The notes beneath the pieces were generated by a model that made no database searches, was not told the DNA's origin, and saw only the letters and a list, made by a program, of their open reading frames with translations. Of a DNA stretch of 9,575 bases, positions 7,244 to 9,575 are shown piece by piece. The DNA is from Rhodothermales bacterium (GTDB lineage Bacteria; Bacteroidota; Rhodothermia; Rhodothermales; VXPQ01), in NCBI GenBank assembly GCA_028283985.1, contig JANQSQ010000009.1, positions 1-9,575 on the forward strand, written 5' to 3'. Position numbers and translations under genes: made by a program. Position 1 is the stretch's first letter, and every line of letters starts with the position of its first letter.

Positions 7244-7254
7244 CAGAGTATCCT
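7244..7254 (-). repeat. Third copy of the AGGATACTCTG motif, at the beta-barrel gene start
   Basis: On the minus strand AGGATACTCTG ends 3 bases before the ATG at 7240. It is identical over 11 bases to both ends of the 5105-5272 element; over 18 bases (TACAGGATACTCTGGTTA) it matches the 5272-side end at 16 positions. The AGGA part may serve as ribosome-binding site here. Confidence 0.5.
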
Positions 7255-7297
7255 GTAAGAAAAGTAGGGAAGCGGCTCGTGCGCAAGGCAGTTCGAC

Positions 7298-9124
7298 TTA
7301 CCCGGGCCTTGCGCCTCTCGACAACGGAACCTTCCGGGTGAGGTCCTCCCCGGATCGGGTATCCGTGACGCGGAACGCGTACGGCGACATCGTTCCGTCT
7401 GTTTTGAGACGGACCGGCAGAGAATGTTTCATAAAGAACCCGAAGCGAATGCCGGTAATTTTGCGCCTCAGCCAGGCAGCCGTAAACGGGTGCGTCCATA
7501 GCGTAAGGCTCCGGGAACCGCCCAGGGCCTTGTACCCCACCATCCATTGTTCAATTTCCTGGAGCACCACCACCGGGTCCGGGCGCCTTCCCCGGGAACT
7601 CCCGCGCCCCCTTCCGGAAGACCGTTTCGGTTCGTTCCGGTCCTTTCTTTCCGGGGACCGCGTTTCGCTCCGGGCGGGTTGCGCCGTCCCGGCCGAGCCA
7701 TTTTTCGTCAGAAAATCGGGGGAGTTCCCTCCCGCTGTGACACTTGGGCGTAAACGTTGCCGGGTGATCTGGACAAGCCCGAAATCGCTCATGGGCAGTA
7801 CCTTCGTCACAGCGCGGTCTTTTCTGAATTCCTTCCTGAGTTCATCATAGATTTTCCTCCGGTTCTTCTCATCACGGAGATCAATGAAATCGACCACGAT
7901 GATGCCGCCTAGATCCCGCAGGCGAACTTGCTTGGCGATAGCGCGCGCGGCTTCCAGATTCACCTTTACCGAACTTTCCTCCTGCGAAAGCCCATGTCCC
8001 GCCCTGCCTGAGTTCACATCCACCACATGCATGGCCTCCGTATGTTCGATAAAGAGATACCCGCCGCCAGGAAGATTAACACGCCCTTCGAATGCCTCCT
8101 GTATTTCGGCCTGGATGCCGGCCGCCTCGAACACATGTTCCTTCCCGTTGTGATGCCGGATGGCGTTGGCCATCTGTGGAGCTACCGCCTGAATGTAATT
8201 CCTGACGTTTCTGTAAAGCCGCTCGTTGTCGATCAGCACGCGGTCGTAATCTTCGGAGAACCGGTCGCGCATAACCGACGAAAGCATATTCACATCACGA
8301 TGAACCAGCATAGGCGGGTTGGGACGCCCCGCGAGTTTCTGTTCCATCTTGCGCCATTTATCAAGCAACAGTCTTAAATCCGTGTCGAGCGTTTTAGCAT
8401 TTTTCCCCTCGGCCACCGTACGCACGATCAGGCCCACACCCGGAGGAACGAGACTTTTGGCGAGCGCTTTGAGCCGCCGTCGTTCCTTGTACGAATGAAT
8501 CTGCTTGGACACCGCTACATAGTTTCCGAACGGAACGAGAACCAGAAAGCGTCCGGCCATCGAAATATCCGTGGAAACGCGGCTACCCTTATTCGAGATC
8601 GGTTCCTTGACGACCTTGACCAGAATGCGCTGGTTGGCTTTGAGATGCTTCTCCGGCGGATCGGCAGACCGGCGATTTTTATCGGTTCTTCTCGACAGGC
8701 GTTGTACAAGTCGTCGCCGGGCGCGGAGTTTCGCTATCGGCGCAACACGATTTGTTTCGTCGGTGCGCCTGGATGCGCTGCGATCGCGACGCGGCTTACG
8801 GCGCGCTCCCCGTTTTCTCGGCGGCTTCCGATTTTGATTGACTGTGCGGGATACATCCGGTTGCTTTGCGTCCACAAACGCAAGCAACTGTCCGATGTCA
8901 TCCGACAGATCGGAAAAATGAAGAAAGGCGTCCTGTTTCCGCCCAATGTCCACGAACGCGGCCTGGATGCTTGGCATCACCTTGCAGATCCTGCCAAGGT
9001 AAATGTCGCCGATCGTTCGGGAATTATCAGGGTTCTCTATGTAGAGCTCTGCGAGACTTCCATTTTCGACGATGGCTATCCGCGTTTGCGCCTTCTCTGC
9101 GTTGATGACAATTTCCTTACCCAT
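7298..9124 (-). CDS. Ribonuclease E/G family endoribonuclease
   Basis: Single-strand-specific endoribonuclease for rRNA maturation and mRNA turnover; 608 aa from ATG 9124 (a GTG at 9139 would add five residues). The start is chosen because family members begin M-x-KEI-(V/I)-IN, as in MGKEIVINAEKAQTRIAI. Order of parts, numbered from 9124: N-terminal strand region; S1 RNA-binding domain starting at GDIYLGRICKV (about 40-50); a 65-70-residue Arg/Lys-rich insertion in that S1 domain (about 92-160); the return to S1 at ILVKVVKEPISNKGSRVSTD; the 5'-sensor/RNase H-like region; then the DNase I-like catalytic region with metal-binding D369 (HVVDVNSGR) and D412 (IIVVDFIDL), matching E. coli RNase E D303 and D346. 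After SDFGLVQITRQRLRPS the usual CPxC zinc-link is absent. An Arg/Gly-rich stretch (RSSGRGRGSSRGRRP) follows, then a tail that looks like the family's C-terminal domain. Closer to RNase G than to full-length RNase E in overall build. Confidence 0.93.
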   Translation of the reverse strand: MGKEIVINAEKAQTRIAIVENGSLAELYIENPDNSRTIGDIYLGRICKVMPSIQAAFVDIGRKQDAFLHFSDLSDDIGQLLAFVDAKQPDVSRTVNQNRKPPRKRGARRKPRRDRSASRRTDETNRVAPIAKLRARRRLVQRLSRRTDKNRRSADPPEKHLKANQRILVKVVKEPISNKGSRVSTDISMAGRFLVLVPFGNYVAVSKQIHSYKERRRLKALAKSLVPPGVGLIVRTVAEGKNAKTLDTDLRLLLDKWRKMEQKLAGRPNPPMLVHRDVNMLSSVMRDRFSEDYDRVLIDNERLYRNVRNYIQAVAPQMANAIRHHNGKEHVFEAAGIQAEIQEAFEGRVNLPGGGYLFIEHTEAMHVVDVNSGRAGHGLSQEESSVKVNLEAARAIAKQVRLRDLGGIIVVDFIDLRDEKNRRKIYDELRKEFRKDRAVTKVLPMSDFGLVQITRQRLRPSVTAGGNSPDFLTKNGSAGTAQPARSETRSPERKDRNEPKRSSGRGRGSSRGRRPDPVVVLQEIEQWMVGYKALGGSRSLTLWTHPFTAAWLRRKITGIRFGFFMKHSLPVRLKTDGTMSPYAFRVTDTRSGEDLTRKVPLSRGARPG

Positions 9125-9575
9125 ATAAGACGTGAGCACACGCCTTCGATGAGCCGGTTGATGTGCGGCGCACCCGGACCTGTCGGACCGGATATGGCGC
9201 CTGAACCATGGACCGATACGGTCCCAACGGCATGTTCATGTGGAGACAGGCAGGTATTCCATGCAATGGTTGCAAGAACATGCACGGAACACGTTTCGAA
9301 GAGTGTGCCGTCAGGTTTGGAGCATCCCCGGACAACTGGAATATACCGGGTAAACGGGATATTCGGAATGAACGCTCCGCCTCGCACATATGCAGTGCGC
9401 AAGGTACGCTGTTTACGGGAAACAGTATCGGAAAACCGACTCAAGGACAACGTGCTACGCTCCTTGACAAATTGTAAAAAGTCTTGTGTGAAGATCAGCA
9501 CCCCAGCCGGGGCAGCTAAAGAAAATTCAACATTTTCTACCATATTACATGCCGGCCCTGCATAAATGATCCCGG
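9125..9575. other. Gene-free upstream region of the RNase E/G gene, rich in small hairpins
   Basis: No convincing gene is visible in this roughly 450-bp stretch. It holds several inverted repeats: GGACCG/CGGTCC (9210-9224, 3-base loop); TGCAA/TTGCA near 9262-9274; ACGGAACAC paired with GTGTGCCGT (9284-9311, one mismatch, 10-base loop); and CCCC/GGGG with an AGCC loop (9501-9512), extendable by AGC/GCT. The plus strand has TTGACA at 9464-9469 followed 17 bases later by a poor -10 (TGTGAA), so a divergent promoter is possible but weak. The stretch may be a long 5' leader of the RNase mRNA, as in E. coli rne, which autoregulates through its leader. That parallel is inference. Confidence 0.4.

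Noticed and set aside
6410..7256. Beta-barrel gene flanked by oppositely oriented copies of the AGGATAC motif, as a possible transposon
   Set aside because: The left copy matches over only nine bases, there is no transposase, and no target duplication was found. Kept only as a motif observation.
9464..9492. Plus-strand sigma70-like promoter TTGACA-N17-TGTGAA
   Set aside because: The -35 is perfect but the -10 matches only three of six positions and no downstream plus-strand gene is visible within the window.
9076..9543. Open minus-strand frame of 155 codons before and over the RNase E/G start
   Set aside because: It overlaps the RNase start in another frame, resembles no family, and has no ribosome-binding site or coding-like composition. 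More likely leader sequence.
8495..9565. Plus-strand frame of 356 codons
   Set aside because: Antisense to the well-supported RNase E/G gene for most of its length; its product looks random with no domain.

Overview
The window fits a Bacteroidota/Rhodothermota-type bacterium (Salinibacter/Rhodothermus side of the group). Base composition is moderately GC-rich by eye. The RNase E/G protein has the Bacteroidota style (segment VKVVKEPISNKGSRVSTD). Most genes lack an obvious Shine-Dalgarno site, and one intergenic region carries a TAnnTTTG-like promoter element. The lineage is inferred from protein style, not from a marker gene.

Layout. All genes except one lie on the minus strand. Reading minus-strand transcription from right to left: a long gene-free leader (9125-9575); a ribonuclease E/G gene (7298-9124); a secreted beta-barrel-like protein (6458-7240); a small conserved-looking protein (6096-6389) overlapping a PhnP-like metallo-beta-lactamase-fold hydrolase (5306-6109); a 246-bp gap holding a 168-bp element bounded by a perfect 16-bp inverted repeat (5105-5272); aroQ (type II 3-dehydroquinate dehydratase, 4628-5059), 5 bp from murJ (lipid II flippase, 2886-4622). 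A small plus-strand lipoprotein gene (2447-2857) converges on murJ. It diverges from a large secreted zinc-metallopeptidase-like gene (start 2290) that runs off the left edge and is open over its whole visible length (763 codons).

How the genes relate. The block is mainly housekeeping: RNA processing (RNase E/G), shikimate pathway (AroQ) and peptidoglycan precursor export (MurJ). Around it are cell-envelope or secreted proteins of unknown role. aroQ-murJ is almost certainly one translationally coupled unit, and the 97-aa protein and the hydrolase form another. No phage, CRISPR, toxin-antitoxin or known defence system is visible.

Most unusual signals: (1) the 168-bp inverted-repeat-bounded, hairpin-rich element before aroQ, whose end sequence recurs at the start of the beta-barrel gene; (2) a 7-bp-arm palindrome placed over the likely promoter of the secreted peptidase; (3) an RNase E/G without the usual zinc-link cysteines and with a strongly basic insertion in its S1 domain; (4) a structured gene-free leader of about 450 bp before that RNase gene.
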